In this document: positions 1 to 19,560 of the stretch, one piece after another | Layout: each line of letters begins with the position of its first letter | Position numbering within the stretch: the stretch's first letter is position 1 | Assembly: GCA_034190875.2 (NCBI GenBank) | Contig: CM067346.1 | Span: forward strand, 10,858,385-10,922,384 | Direction: 5' to 3' | DNA length: 64,000 bases | From: Urechis unicinctus | Lineage: Eukaryota; Annelida; Polychaeta; Xenopneusta; Urechidae | The notes under the pieces: generated by a model | Databases searched by the model: none | Seen by the model: the letters and a program-made list of their open reading frames with translations, nothing else | Told to the model about the DNA's origin: nothing | Program-made: the position numbers and the translations under genes

Positions 1-1092
1 TTACTGCCTGTGTGATATTTGCAAGCATACACCTCTTCAGCCATTGTTTAACGCTGACTCTTCCGGCATCACAATTTGTGTTGCCGCACAACCGCATTGT
101 TATGATTACCATTTGAATTACAATTATTAAGGACCTGGAGAATTTTACAAGTGAGCGCTTTGCGGCCCATGATTTACTCTTGTTGCATTATTCTCTAGCC
201 CGCTTCTGGCACAGAATAGTTACGATTCTCGCTAGTCGAAGATTCTACAGCGACCCCTTAATGATCATCATATGAAAATCAATATTTTTAATAATATCAC
301 CGCTCCATTCTGCCATAGGCATGACTGATATGGATGCATGACGATATTCGTGTACTCGCGATAATCGTTACAAGTGCCAATAGCACAGCACATAACGCTC
401 ACAGACTATATCACATCCACCAATGATTTGACAACATCGGTGATTATCAGTACATCACATGTACATATTATACAAACTGAATGTGGGGATGAGGTAAGGT
501 ATTAACCCCCCCCCCCCACACCCCTCCCACTCCCAGCACTCCCCCCTCCCACAAACACACCTCGTAATTTAGAAGTGCCCAAGTCAGCAAACCAAGTAGA
601 AACATTCTGACAAAGGGTGAAGCGTCTCTTCTCGGCTCACATGGGTGACGCTTGAGTAGTTGCAAATGTAAACTTAGCAAGAGTGTGGTGCTCGTTTGAA
701 CTTTTAAAATTAACAGTTTGTGTCGATCATTAATAGATAACTGCGTATATGCCTTCAAATGGGAATCATACGCGGCCGAATGTGAGTTATTGGATGAACA
801 TCATAACTATGATCATTGGCAATTAGCAATAAGCAAAGCTCCTTCCGGGCCAGGACAATAAATTAAGCTCTGCAAGCAACTGTTAATAACACAAAATTAC
901 ATAAATTAACCTAGTTACAAACGGAAAGACAAATATGTCCGCTGAATCCAATGCGAGTTTTAGTTGCCAGGCAATTAGTGAAGTACAAGATCGTGACAGT
1001 GCCACATTGAGCAAATCAGCCTCAAGCTGCAACGCAGTTTCTAGATTCCGACCTGCTGGCTATGTTTTATATAGTCGCTCTCATATCTTAGT
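1..1092. other. Non-coding AT-rich stretch with a C-rich tract
   Basis: No credible gene is seen. The only structured part is a C-rich run at about 505-560, with a run of more than ten C followed by CCCTCCC and CCCCCC clusters. On the minus strand this is strongly G-rich and could form G-quadruplexes. The 96-residue open frame on the minus strand here is mostly low-complexity Gly/Val from this tract and is not a gene. Confidence 0.6.
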
Positions 1093-1150
1093 GTAGGGTA
1101 ACAAGTGTTATGTCCCATCGCTGATATCGGCATGTTATGGCATACAATAA
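1093..1150 (+). repeat. Partial copy of dispersed repeat family C
   Basis: A short stretch resembles the 5' part of the family C copies at 1239 and 5340. All share the pattern of a TAGGG/TAGGA start, ACAA, a C-CATCG-TGAT core and a final GTTATG. It lies about 100 bp upstream of a larger copy, so the family may be internally duplicated here. Similarity was judged by eye. Confidence 0.4.
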
Positions 1151-1198
1151 GTGTTGTTCCTTATTGTGTTGATATTATTTGTTATTCTCATCAAAATA

Positions 1199-2060
1199 TC
1201 GTCGGTTGTGTAAGAGCTAGTCCATCTCCTATCCCAGTTTAGGGCTACAAAGTGTGAAGTCGCATCGTTGATAATGGCAAGTTATGCTTACGGTACAAAA
1301 TTACATCATTCACGCGATATATCCTGCTCGACATTATAATGTTCCCGATAACAGTTCATACTCAATATTTCCTGCGAGGTCTAGTATCGTCGTTTTCGTG
1401 TCAATAATGCGATGTTGATTCATTGGTACATTCCCAACAAAACTTACCATGAAATTGCTTTGCTGTTCTTGCATAATGAGGAAACCTTGATGATTGATTA
1501 TTTACCAGTGTGCATATTTTCTCCCCAGTAATAATGCTGGAAGTAAGCAAGCGAATATATCAATGGAAGAGCTAATCCGACACCCATTTCATCTGCCAAG
1601 ACGACAGACGCAGTTGCAAGTGCATTACATAAGTTAAAGTTTAGCTGTTAGCATCAGTGATTACTTGACAGTATCTTCATGGGCATGGGCTGCAAATGAA
1701 TAAATTGCCGCGTCTCTTCTGGCTGCCGTTTCATATTGCACTTATGCAATGATCGGTCTACTTTGGTGCTGCATTTCCATACCATGATCCCAAGTCGACT
1801 ACGACTACACTTCAACATATACATCCTTTACAGTTTAATCCAATTTTTAACACCACTGATTAGCGGTGACACATCGTCAACTACAAAACACACTGCGTAA
1901 GACATAAATGTGACATAACGGCATTGTGCGGCTGCCTGTATGACTTAGGCAAACATGGTACAGTTCTGTGAGTAGGAATGGTCTCCAATAGATGCAATGG
2001 ATCGATTGCGTAAATGTGCAATTACTGAAAACGATGGGGGCTGAAAGTATGATGCTAATC
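1199..2060 (+). repeat. Dispersed repeat family C, copy 1
   Basis: This ~0.85 kb segment aligns collinearly by eye with 5295-6030. Shared landmarks are a CATCGTTGATA block near 1264, a TTGCTTTGCTGTTCTTGCA block near 1455, an AATTGCCGCGTCTCTTCTGGC-type block near 1701, and a final run of TTCAACATATACAT. The copies look roughly 75-80% identical with small indels, so the duplication is old. No coding capacity is conserved between them. It is probably a mobile-element remnant of unknown class or an old segmental duplication. Confidence 0.65.
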
Positions 2061-2858
2061 ACAGATAAAGTGTTTTCTCTGCTAGAACACTGTGTGTAAA
2101 GCGATCATGTAAATAATCAAATGTAAAGCTACCAAAACAGCTACCAAGGTGACCCCACCCCCCTCTTACATTAAAACGAGCAAAAGCTTCCTGAATCACA
2201 TGCACTATGCGACCTCCTATTCGAGAATTGCACTTCGTTGTACTGTAACAGCTTGGCACTATTATTAGCAACTTCACCTTTCACGCGTATCAATCCTGAC
2301 TTGGCCATATTGCAGATGAAGGCTCTAAGTACCCAAATGACTTTGCGGTCCGCAACGAAACACGCACGGAGACGATCTAAATAGTTTTTAATCCAATCTT
2401 GTACTGCGATAAACAATGACCATTTATTGCAACGCAACGATCATTGTAAAGCACTGTTATCATACAATTATTTCATATTCTGCTTCAAGTTGCCACAAAA
2501 TAAAAAGAAATAAGGAGGACCCATTTAATTCGCGCGTGATACGTCAAAATTATTTCGATTCTATCCCAGGTACAGTATAAACAATCAAAGTCACTGATAA
2601 GCATTGCAAGGTTAAGGCCCATGTTTACATTGATAAATATATTGGATAACAACGACGCAAATATCGATATCATCTATCTAAAAGGCAGTTATGCTAACAA
2701 AGTTGTTGTAGCAATTGACCGTTCTTGCTGATAAATATGTGTTGGAACATTATAAAACGAGCAACGATGGACGAATGATTAGTGGCCAAGTAGATGTTAG
2801 AACAGATATACATAAATATACAGATACATGTTGATGCATATTGATTCATGTGTAATAA

Positions 2859-2865
<7 letters not shown>
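2061..2865. other. Non-coding AT-rich stretch
   Basis: Nothing recognisable. Short open frames occur on the minus strand at 2059-2673 but show no domain, signal sequence or coding-like composition. A C-run lies at 2154-2162. Confidence 0.5.
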
Positions 2866-2931
<66 letters not shown>

Positions 2932-3161
2932 TATCTATATATATATATGTATATATGTACAAATAAATAAATGTGTATATATGCATATGTATGTACATGT
3001 ATTTATATATTTAAACATATACATATGTATATATGTGTATGTATGTGCATACAAGTGTATAGATGTATATATTCATATTTTCAAAGGTGCATGTGTGTTC
3101 ATAAATTTATAATTAAAAATAAATATATATAAATATACGTATATATATAAATATATATATT

Positions 3162-3212
<51 letters not shown>

Positions 3213-3468
3213 GCATACATGTATATAGATGCATATATTTAAATTTTCAAAGGTACATATGTGTATTTATATATATATATATATATATAATAATATATAT
3301 AAATATATATATATATATATATGTATACATATTTATATATGTATACATATATTCAAATATAAATATTTATATATATAAATATATGTATACATGTACATAT
3401 ATATATATATATACATGTATATATATATATTGATATATAGGGAGACAGAGAGAGAGAGAGCGAGAGTT
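2866..3468. repeat. Compound (AT)n microsatellite ending in (AG)n
   Basis: A pure AT dinucleotide array at about 2868-2930 follows a short poly(A). It passes into degenerate TATA/TACA/TATG variants with several renewed (AT)n runs, and ends in an AGAGAG tract at about 3443-3468. The translated Tyr-Ile repeats from this block are not genes. Confidence 0.97.
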
Positions 3469-4888
3469 AAATTCACTTGATATCAAGTAATCAATATGTG
3501 CACAATGGCCAAAGAAGCAATGAGAAGTGAATCTACATGGAATGATTAATACAAACTTGTGTGATTTCCTCTTCCATTGGCTACAAGTTGTGCCAAGTGA
3601 ATGAGCGAGTTTTCGGAAGACGTAAAACGTCATACGCTTTTTCCACTTAGGTCCGTCTTTTATTTCTCAGACCAACTGTTACGACACAATTGTGCTTTTG
3701 ATGTCCTAATTGGTGTACGATAAATGTATATATGAGCATTGTCCTATCACATAATTCAATATATTGGGGCTCCTAATTCAACAAAGATGACAATATAACG
3801 GATGCGTTGATAGCAACCTAGAATGTGTGATCAGTCTAATTGTTGTGGGAAATGTGTTGTGGGCGGCGATTGTAATGAACATTGCAAATACGTTATGTCG
3901 CATTTGGGGACGCACGTCACTGAGCCGTATTGTAGCGCATGGCAATATCATGTGTCATGCATCGTCAACCCTAACAGATTTATATATTTTGCCAGCGCAC
4001 AACGATAATTGATTGTGATGGAATAGACATGTAGTAGTTTCATTAATATAATGAAGTACATTTGACAAGGCAGTGAACCGATCAATTTATACGTTATTTG
4101 ACTTCTTACTTATATGTTTGGGGAAGTACCATCATTATTCCAGTGGCATTCGTGCATAATATGAACATTCTAACCGCAATATAAACATTCAGGGATATAT
4201 ACACCCCAATAATATCATGTACTGCCACGATTCATACCACAAGGCGGATCATGCAGCTGAAAACAAGAACATAAACGTCACTTTCAGTCATAATTACTAC
4301 AAAAGGAAAAAAAGCAACAGAAAATATGACGATTAAAGTTAATATTTGATTAATAAGTCAACGATCGAGTGGTGTGATAAGCTCTTATGGGTTGTCACAT
4401 AAAGTGTTCACTATCTAAGGTTACCCACTGATAAATATCAACGCACTATCAATTGCTGTGCTGTCTTCGCAGTTGCGAGGAATGAAGTACATAACGCTTA
4501 TTTGAGGTGCAGAAATAAATGAAACTGCATTGGTCCGAGAAAAAGGTTTTCGATAGGTATAAATTTGGAGGCTTGTAGCGAGGTGGTGCCACAACGATTT
4601 GAGCAGCGAATGTAACTGTTAATTAGCAGCTGTACTAGTAAGCCAGTGAGGGCGTAACAAGGGCCACAACATTGGCTATTAACAAACACTGACCTATATG
4701 AGAGAGGAAATACGCGCTTTAAAATGTGAATGATGATTCCTCTATTGCTGTTAGCTCTCACGGAAAGCCAAATTTAGTCGTCCATAACATCATATATATA
4801 TAGGCATAGATGGTCCACAATTCTGGGCAAAGTGAAATGCCACCCATTGTCTATAGGCAATAATGAGGTGATTGAAATGACTCGTTTA
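3469..4888. other. Non-coding AT-rich stretch
   Basis: No gene is supported. Two overlapping 61-codon frames at 3823-4012 are each superficially protein-like, one Cys-rich and one hydrophobic. They cannot both be real, and neither is flanked by convincing splice sites. Confidence 0.5.
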
Positions 4889-4907
4889 TATATAAATATG
4901 TATATCT

Positions 4908-4977
<70 letters not shown>

Positions 4978-5279
4978 AGATGTATATGTATATATATATA
5001 TCTCCCTATAGATATCTAGGGATATGTATATATATATCCCTGTCTATCTATAGAACAATATATATATATGTATAACATATATATACAATATCTATATACC
5101 AATATATATATATATATAAATACCTCTAAATATGTATATATATATATCTAATATAAATATGTGTGTATATATATCTATATATCTCTGTCTATCTATATCT
5201 ATATCTATCTCTCTCTATATATATATATCTCTATATATCTATATATATATATATATATGTATCTCATATGAATATCTAC
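4889..5279. repeat. Compound (AT)n / TATC / TC microsatellite
   Basis: A long AT dinucleotide core at about 4919-4973 is followed by degraded TATA with TATC, TCTA and CTCT interruptions. The interruptions show that the array has aged and diverged. Confidence 0.96.
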
Positions 5280-5294
5280 CCCATAACACTACCG

Positions 5295-6035
5295 TCTAAG
5301 TCGGTTGTTTGTATTGCTAGTCCTTCTCATTGCCCTGTGTAGGACTACAAAGAATGACGTCCCATCGTTGATAGCGACATGTTATGCTTTTGGCATAGGC
5401 AACAAGGATTGAACGAGATCAGATCATTCATGCGATAGATCTTCGGATATCCTGAACGAAAGTATAATATTGCCCATTCTCAATACTGCTAGGCGTGCTA
5501 GTTTTCGTCGTTATCGTGCAGATAATGCGCTGTTGATTCATCGGTACATTCCAAAACGAAACTTTACGTGTAATTGCTTTGCTGTTCTTGCACCATGTGA
5601 ATGAGTAAACCTCGATGTTTGATGTGCCTATATTCTCAACTATAAGAATGTTGGTGGTAGGTAAGCGAATACATGCTGATCAGAGAGTGGAATAGCTAAT
5701 CCGATACCTCTTTCGTATGACAACAAAGTTCTTTGTCTTATTATAAGCGTCTGTGACCATTAATTACTTGAGAGTATCTGGATGTGCAGTGGCTGCAAAT
5801 GACGAAATTGCCGCGTCTCTCTTGGCTGCGGTGTTATATTGCACTTATGTAAAGATCGATCTGCTTTTGCGCTGCATATCCATAACATGATCATAAGTTG
5901 ACTACGCTTACACTTCGACATATACATGCTTTGGAACTGTATCGAATTCTTAACGCAACAGATGAGCGGTAACACATCGTTAAGAACAAAACACACTGCA
6001 TAAGTAAAAAGTGTCATAAGAAGCGGAAATGATCG
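5295..6035 (+). repeat. Dispersed repeat family C, copy 2
   Basis: Collinear with 1199-2060 and in the same orientation. The match includes the CATCGTTGATA block (about 5361), the GATGTTGATTCAT-like block, TTGCTTTGCTGTTCTTGCA (about 5574), the AAATTGCCGCGTCTCT block (about 5805) and the ACACATCGTTAA end. The copy starts immediately after an (AT)n array, so the microsatellite may mark one element boundary. Confidence 0.65.
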
Positions 6036-8610
6036 CGTATTTAATTTATTCATCACAGACATCCTGCCAATATCAGGTTAACCATGAATATCAATATCAA
6101 CCCTAAATTATTCTTTTGCCCCATCACTCAAATCAACTTTCGAGGCAGCATAGTGTTATGACAATGAATTGTTCATTAAACCTGTATCATGCGACAATTT
6201 ATGAACTTCAGGATACTATGAGACTGTCAAATGTATCATATCAAATTATCGTCATATTTGACAGGCACGAGCAAGACGGCAACAAACAAACCTTTTCAAC
6301 CGGCAAAAGAATGATAGCATTTATGTGCACAACATATTTGACAGCGAACGGCTTGGTGATTAATATTATTAGGGGATACATAATGGCAGATGTCTCCTTA
6401 CCTCTCAATTTGAGAAAAAATGTTACTTTACTTTATGATATGTGAACAGATATCCCATGGATTAACAGAACGAATACAGGCAAGACGATGGTCAACCTAC
6501 TAGGGGGGAAGTCCGCAATCCATGATATGCACTATTGCTAACCAACCATTACCTCCTAACATATCAAGAGGGCCATTATTCTATGAAGAACCTTAAGTTG
6601 ATAGTTACATTGCACACCGCCATCAATACGTCGATAATCAGTGCTGCAAAATGTTGCCAGATTTGGCATAGCCAAAATTGTTCCACCTTTGTATTAAAAA
6701 ATTATTGATCTTAATTCATCATAGCCATGCAAATGTTGGATACTGTATTGAAAATTAATGTCGGATACTGTAACATGATGCACGACAGGACCAATTGCGT
6801 TATGTGGTTCAATGTAAATACTTATGAAATCTCAATATTAATGATCAATAAACCCTATAACAGAAGATTTGGATATAGCCCAGACCTAATCCACACCAAT
6901 GCAACGGTACAGCTTGCCTGTATGACTTCGTCAAACATGATACAGTTCTGTGAAATATTTATGATATCCGGTCTCTCACAATCTTATACACGTTTGATAT
7001 TGGCTAGGAGATTAAGGGTTGACTTGGGAAAACCCAAGTATTCACAAACTGTCTTGTCACCTTGCAGTAACAAAATCAAACATTCACTGTTATAGCCAAC
7101 TGCATTCAAATTGTTCCTGCGGGTATTCCAATCAAGGTGTTTTTACACGATGGCCCAGTCTCACGAATTGCGATGACGAGTTAGTCTGAATTTTGATAAT
7201 ACTAGGCTACCACAAAATATCAAACGCTAATATATGAGTGTTTCATTCGAACCCTACATTCGAAGTTCTCTCAAATACTTCCGATACTAGATGCGGCAAC
7301 CATAAGATAAATTGCACTGGATATCTAGCATGTGCAGAGTTTGCCATGGAAAACAATGCCAATGACAGTGGTCGTGAGGCCGGCCACTGTGATCAATGAT
7401 CTTTAGACCATCCAACCCACTAAGGGCTATGTCCTTAGTGGATAAAAGAAAAAGCTTATGCTCTCAGCACGCACTAACACGCCTCTATGCATCTTATTCA
7501 AACGTGGTCCAGAAGGTTGAGTTATTAATAAGTAAGACAATTTCACGAATGCCACTTTAACGAAAATAATATGTCCCTAACAAAATATTGTTGATTTGCG
7601 TACAGAGGTTGAATAGCGACTAATAAAAGGCAAAATACTATAATATATTCATTGGCAATAAAAGATGCTTCGAAAACGGCTACTCAACACCGAATTCCTG
7701 GGCGTTTCTCTGCCAAACACAATGTGCCATTACAATTGTTACACATATTAAACGGTCAGTTTACTGAAAGATTGCACTTGCAAACCACAAAAAGGATATC
7801 TAATAGAATTTTTTTTACTGCACGTAATCACAATCATCTCAAGAGAATTTAAGTACGGTTATCAGGACACCGCTGTGATGTAGCTGTATTTAAATTAATT
7901 ATGCGAACAATAGTAGACGAAACCCATGTATTACGCTCGGTTGCTACAAATACACTAAAATTTTTATCAGCAGCTTACTCATCACGTCATAAATGGCAGT
8001 CGATTGCCAGAGGGTTTAGCGTGCATAGTATGTTGTTGTCGACTAAGCTGTAAAGTTTTACTCGGATTACTAAATAACTGATGCATAAGCATCGTACTAT
8101 TGCGAAGTGGTCAGTTAGGAATGTCTATGTATGAACCAGCTTTGTACACAACAGTGGCACAGATTCTAAAACGGCTGTAGGCGAAAAAAAATGCAGCGAT
8201 GTGATTCCTTAATACCATCGAAACAAGCAACCACATATAGTTCCCTTCATCATCTTTCACAAGACTATTCAAGCTGGTTGCCAGATTTGGCGCTTATCAA
8301 CACTTTTTACGCAAACTGTTTAAGTTGGCAGTGAGGTCCCACCCCCACCTTCTCCCAAAGAAAACAGCTAGTTACAAAAAGCCAAAACATATCTGCAGTG
8401 CAGAAAAAGGCAAGCATCTGAATAGCCTCATTTCGTGATTGATCCAGTTAAAGGACATATTAGGGCGAGATCATCCGTCCGCTACTCAGGTATATCCCGA
8501 AACATAGTATTTCACGTGGTACTAAAAAGGCATCACGGTACAGCATCCACGGATAATTGTTCTTCTAGAAATGGGATAAATATGTTTGGCACCAGATACG
8601 CTACACATTG
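6036..8610. other. Non-coding AT-rich stretch with small repeat fragments
   Basis: No gene is supported. A segment at about 6905-6955 repeats part of family C (compare 1928-1975): CTTGCCTGTATGACTT, then CAAACATG-TACAGTTCTGTGA. A 15-bp word, GTTGCCAGATTTGGC, occurs at both about 6652 and 8278. The 122-codon frame at 6727-7095 crosses the family C fragment and is judged spurious. Confidence 0.5.
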
Positions 8611-8790
8611 AACGAGGGTTCTAAAATGTAACCGCAAAACGCACGGGGTTGGGGATGGTGGGCGGAGAAAGAGAGGGGGTGGGTGGCGGTTATCAATATC
8701 TTAATGATGCATAACGCTGACATATAATCGGCATAGAATGATAATAAACAATTCGGTAGCATATTAATAACGTAGTAACTTAATTACCCA
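8611..8790 (+). repeat. Dispersed repeat family A, copy 1 (partial)
   Basis: Aligns by eye with 19260-19395. Both have a GGG-TCTAAA start, a G-rich middle, CTTAATGAT-CA, GTTGAC/GCTGAC and an AATAAACAA end. The G-rich part at 8646-8686, with several GGGG and GGTGGG runs, could form a G-quadruplex. Confidence 0.55.
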
Positions 8791-9909
8791 AACGGTTTAT
8801 CACTGATGCTCTTTTCTTGAGGACGTTATATATAGTGTACTATTCTACAGTAATACAAAGACATGAAATATGTGGCAGTGTTACAGTTCGTAGCAAGGAT
8901 AACATCGATCGCTGTACGATCATTGGTATGAGTTTGTTCCTCCGTGCGATTGCCATCAAGGCTGCATATCGAAACACATGGTTTACTAACCTACATTTAC
9001 TTTTGATTGTTACAAACCCTTGCCTAGTGCTTCTTGTGTTGTAATATTTACCAGGTGGTATATATTGTCTGGTAAGAGCTTTGTTTTATAAAGAGATGCA
9101 CATAATGAAGTTAGCGGGAGAAAGCTGTTTTAGGCTGCAAGAATACGTTTCATCCTCTCAAAACACAGTGCGTGTGATTAGTCTAAGTAGGGCTGGTGGT
9201 GAAATGAGGTTTGTCTACAACAGTTGTAATTTATTGGAATTGACATAATGTTGAATTATCGTTGATAAAATTGATGTGTTGCAACTGAGGAAAATGACAG
9301 CCCACATAGCAGTACTTTGTGTGATCAATATATTTCAATGATGTTAACGTTGAGGCCGATTTAGATAACGATGAATTGAACACTGCTATGCAAAACAGGT
9401 AACAACTCGCAAAACCGAATGAATGTTGACAATAATGTAATCAACTTCTTTTGACAATAATGTCACGCTATTGCGATGGTTGTTATTTAATTGTGACACG
9501 TTTGTCTTCATCTACATGAGCGGCGGCACTTAGAATATATTTTGCCGAGCATACGTGTCCGAAGAAGTGAATCATGACACCTAAAGACCCCACTTTTGTA
9601 CGAGTAGCTCTGCGATATCAGATTCCTATTACGTGGTGGATGAGGATCATTACAATTCTTCAAAGTTCCCCATATACGCATGTGCCAACTTAACCCCCGT
9701 GAAACCAACGCCACCGGGACAAATCGCAAGCACGATACCAGTGAGCAAGGGGTGAAGTGCCTCTCTTGTCATCCATGTCACGAAACATCAGTTCCAATGC
9801 AACATAATTGGTTCCAACCAACAACCTGCGAGTCGAAACACGTCGCAGCAAACAACAACCTTACGGGAATGGACTGCCACTATGATCAGAAGTTGTACAG
9901 TACCCAAAT

Positions 9910-9990
9910 TTCAAAATTATGAAGCAACGTTACACATTGGGTCCTGCAAACTGCTCGAGGAATACGAATGGTAGCGAAGTGATGTGAAGC
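9910..9990 (+). repeat. Dispersed repeat family B, copy 1 (weak)
   Basis: Resembles 53895-53975. Both have AT-TATGAA-CAACG, CATATTGG/CACATTGG, an AATAC-AATGGT element and a GCGA-GTGATGTGAA-type end. Similarity is moderate and was judged by eye only. Confidence 0.35.
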
Positions 9991-10170
9991 AAAAATGCCA
10001 TTGAGGTAAATTTAGTATACAGCCGAAGAGCCAATTAATTCCATAGAGTAACATACAGTCTGGATAGTCTATGCCCGGATGTTGTTCCCTGTAGACAGTA
10101 ATTTGATTGATTCTTATCCAAACAGTACCGTGTTTATTAACAATGAATGTAACAATTATTTATTTAATAA

Positions 10171-10195
10171 TGACGGTTTCGATAATAAACCGTCA
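10171..10195. other. Perfect 9-bp stem inverted repeat
   Basis: TGACGGTTT is followed by a 7-nt loop and then AAACCGTCA. The arms are exact complements. No gene lies next to it and no T-run follows, so there is no reason to call it a terminator. It could be a recombination or protein-binding hairpin, or chance. Confidence 0.6.
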
Positions 10196-12730
10196 GGTCA
10201 CATTTTATCATCATAAGTGAGTCTGTTACGGGTCGTGAATGTTAGCTAGTCGAACTTTATGACCAATAAGATGAAAAATATTAGACATAAATCTTGAAGA
10301 ATGATGCCACAATGCCGCATTGCAGGAAAAACAGTGTTATGTTAGCTATGAACTATTATGTGAATGAATCTTAATTTAATGCATTGTAACAGTCGATAAG
10401 TGAATGATAAACAAACAGTTACATTATCTGATTTTAACTCACTAATTGAACAGTAAATATAGCAGCTGATCTAGAGATATGATTAATTTACACTGTGTTG
10501 CATGTTTTGTAATAAAATGAAATAAGTACATGAAGAAATACACGTCGAATTCATGGGCATACATTTTCAATGAGTGGAAAAGAGCGGGAATGCAGCGTTT
10601 ATTTATCTTCTTCTTCAATTGTACCACCTAAATCATTCGCCGCTTTCCACGTTGTCCAATAGACAACATTGGAAGTCTTTATCATTCTCATTTTTCTACC
10701 AAATCATCAATTGGTCTTAATGATGATCCCAAATGCAGCCATATATACATCATTATCATCCCCTTTAAACCAATTATGGAATGCCCTAGAAGAGATTATA
10801 AGTCTTTACATTTAATGCATGGTAGTCACTGCTTTTTGTGTGACAATATTGACGAAGCATTATTTGGCTGTGAGGCTATTGATGTATGTTTATAACCTTT
10901 TGACCTGATACAAAGCGATGAATGTTATTCATTTGATGCAATGTCAGGACAGTCGATTTACCCATTTACGCTTGTCTTAATAAATGTCAAGAGGTATATA
11001 CTAATCCAAGCAAACATACCATGACAGATTTGAGCACCGGCTGATAATACTAACAAGCAACACACTTGGGGTAATGCGGAAAGTAACTGATTCGTGTCCC
11101 AGTTGTCAGTTTCATGGCGGTTGAGCTAATCAGGTAGTAGTATGGACATTAGTTCACGAATCATATTAATGATGTATGGGCATGATTCAGATATAGTGAA
11201 ACACAAATATTATAAAGATATGCTATTGAATCCTGCCAACAAAAAGATAGCATCTTCTATTTCGTACTGTCACGACAAACGTGAATTTTCTTCCTTCATA
11301 AACTATACGACCATGAAAAGCATCGTTTTGCATTATGATATATAATGTAACATGCTTTGAACTTGAATACACTTGACAATGCTGAAGCATTGTGATGATC
11401 AATGTATGAAAGCCGATGCTTATAAACATTAAAGTAAAAACATTAAAATGAGATTAGGTGGATAGTCAAATAAAGGTGGTCACAACTGGAAGCATCAGAC
11501 GAAGCAAACATCTTAGACCAACTATTTAGGTCAGCCAGTGCAAATTTAATGTGATCCGCTTGAAAAAGTCAGTCTGATGTTGTCAACCCATTATCGCTCA
11601 ACAAACATTGCTCCCCCGGCAGTCTTCAAATCATTGCTGACGTCAAGTTATACTACTGTGATACTTGATTATATAATAATTTGTGCTGGAAGGCACAACT
11701 AAGTCAACTTGAAGCTTATGTGTTATATTGAACAAAACCTATAATGGACACAAATGCGCTATGCACAATATCCAGATCCGTAATTAGGCCACATTTGCTG
11801 TGCTGATGTGATAAAACAGGGAATACCTAAATTAAGGATAGTTTTAAACACGAAATGCATCTGATTATTACTCTGGTTGTTGAGAACACGCCACCAATAA
11901 TCTCCATACATGTTGAGTTTCGAAGCTATATCATTAGATTGACCTCAGATTAAGGCAATTAAAGTATAACGCTACCCTAAATGAATTGACAACTGATATT
12001 TGCGGTTGTGTACTCGGACGGAGCAGGGTCTTGTAAAACTCGAGAGATATTCGGCTTATCCTTACAGCTGGCAACCCCCCACCCCCAGATATGTGTTTTT
12101 ATAATATCTTCATGATGTTTATTACTTATCGTTAAGGTAACAAGGCACTGTCGTGCTGTTTTTCAGTTATTTGACAAGTGAAAGTACCACAAAGTGCACG
12201 TGAATCTGCACAAAGGGTCTTTATGTAATGAAAGTCTATCCACTGGCAAGTCTAATATCTAAATGCATTTTATCATCACCATTAAATGTTACGTTTCACT
12301 TGTTATAGCTCGAGCCCATTCAAGAAGTTCATTTCTCAGCAGTGGCCTCAACGGTACCACACACTTTAGTGGGATTAGATCACGTAAGGCATTGAAACAT
12401 GGCTGATTAGTCAATAGCACTGAGCTTTACTTGACTATCTGCTGTCCTCTTACTAGCACAATCACGCATGAGGTATGGGAGACATATAAATCCTCATGTA
12501 AATCACCCAAGTTGTCACTGAAGCGGAGAGCATGAACAAAAGTATGATGCAGGTTCATGATTTAGTCTCCCGGCAACGGAAAACTTATATTGCACCTGCC
12601 TGGTTTAGGCTTGCTTCCAATACAATTGAAACGTCGTCGTATGTGGAATCTAACACACTCACCAATATCTTCATACCACGACAGAGATCGCTGAGTTCGA
12701 TGACTGGAAGTAGCTGCCATAGTACTTTCG

Positions 12731-13180
12731 ATATTATATATATATATAGATATATATATATATAGAGAGAGAGATATATATATATAGAGAGAGATATAAT
12801 ATATAGAGAGATAGAGAGAGAGATATAGAGAGAGATATATATAGAGAGAGGATATATATAGATAGATAGAGAGAGATAGATATATATATACTATCTAGAG
12901 ATAGGAAAGAGAGATAGAGATATCTAAAAAGGCAGAGAGATAGAGAAAGATATATACATACAGAGATAGAGATAGATAGAGATATTTAGAGAAGATCTAT
13001 CTACTATCTATAGAGAGGACTATAGATAGATCTCTAAAAATACAGAGATATATAAAGAAAAAATTTATATATATATATAATTATATGTATATATATATAT
13101 TCAAGTATATCTATATATATATAAATATATATATTTATATATATGTAAATATAAATATACATATATATACATATATATAC

Positions 13181-13217
<37 letters not shown>

Positions 13218-13273
13218 AATGTGTGTGCGTGTTAGCGTGTGTGCGTGAGTGCATGTGCGTACGTGTGTGTGTG
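12731..13273. repeat. Compound AT / GAGA / GATA / TG microsatellite
   Basis: Alternating TATA and GAGA/GATA tracts at 12731-13060 are followed by degenerate (AT)n at 13063-13215 and a TG/CG-rich dinucleotide tail (GTGTGTGCGTG type) at 13216-13273. At least three microsatellite types abut. Confidence 0.95.
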
Positions 13274-19224
<5,951 letters not shown>

Positions 19225-19560
19225 TTTGCACCAGACATTGCCCCACTTTTCATATTTAACGTGGGCTCTAAACCCTCCGCTGAGAAATGTTGGAGGGGTG
19301 AGAGGATCGCGATTCATCATGCCTTAATGATACAAAAAGTTGACACATAAGTAGCATAGAGTGACAATAAACAACCAGTTATGATACTTATAAGATTTTA
19401 TATCACTCTTACGTCGACTGCATGTTGCCATGAAGGATAATTGAGACCAAACAGACGCTGTTAACATACGGATCATAAGCACCTGGTGGCATTATGATCA
19501 CATGTACATCCTAATGTTGACTGAGGGCGGTGTTTGTCATTCATAGCGACTTGCTAACTA
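19225..19560 (+). repeat. Dispersed repeat family A, copy 2 (longest)
   Basis: Best reference copy of a ~330-bp family. It aligns in direct orientation with 8611-8790 (5' half) and 22290-22470 (3' half), and in inverted orientation with 24280-24600 (nearly full length). Landmarks are CATTGCCCCACTT, GAGAAATG, ATCATGCCTTAATGAT, AATAACCAGTTAT-type, AAGCACCTGGT-GCATTATGAT and ATTGACTGAG. There is no coding capacity, so it is probably a non-autonomous element. Confidence 0.65.

Larger units (their letters stand above)
8791..12730. other. Non-coding AT-rich stretch
   Basis: No credible gene. The short frames lack domains and coding-like composition. It contains a perfect hairpin at 10171 and a weak family B repeat at 9910-9990, listed separately. 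A C-run lies at 12076-12087. Confidence 0.5.

Noticed and set aside
3823-4012. Cys-rich secreted peptide or small membrane protein
   Set aside because: Two overlapping frames are equally plausible, with no splice sites, no signal peptide and no recognised family.
10171-10195. Rho-independent terminator
   Set aside because: No T-run, no upstream gene, eukaryotic setting.
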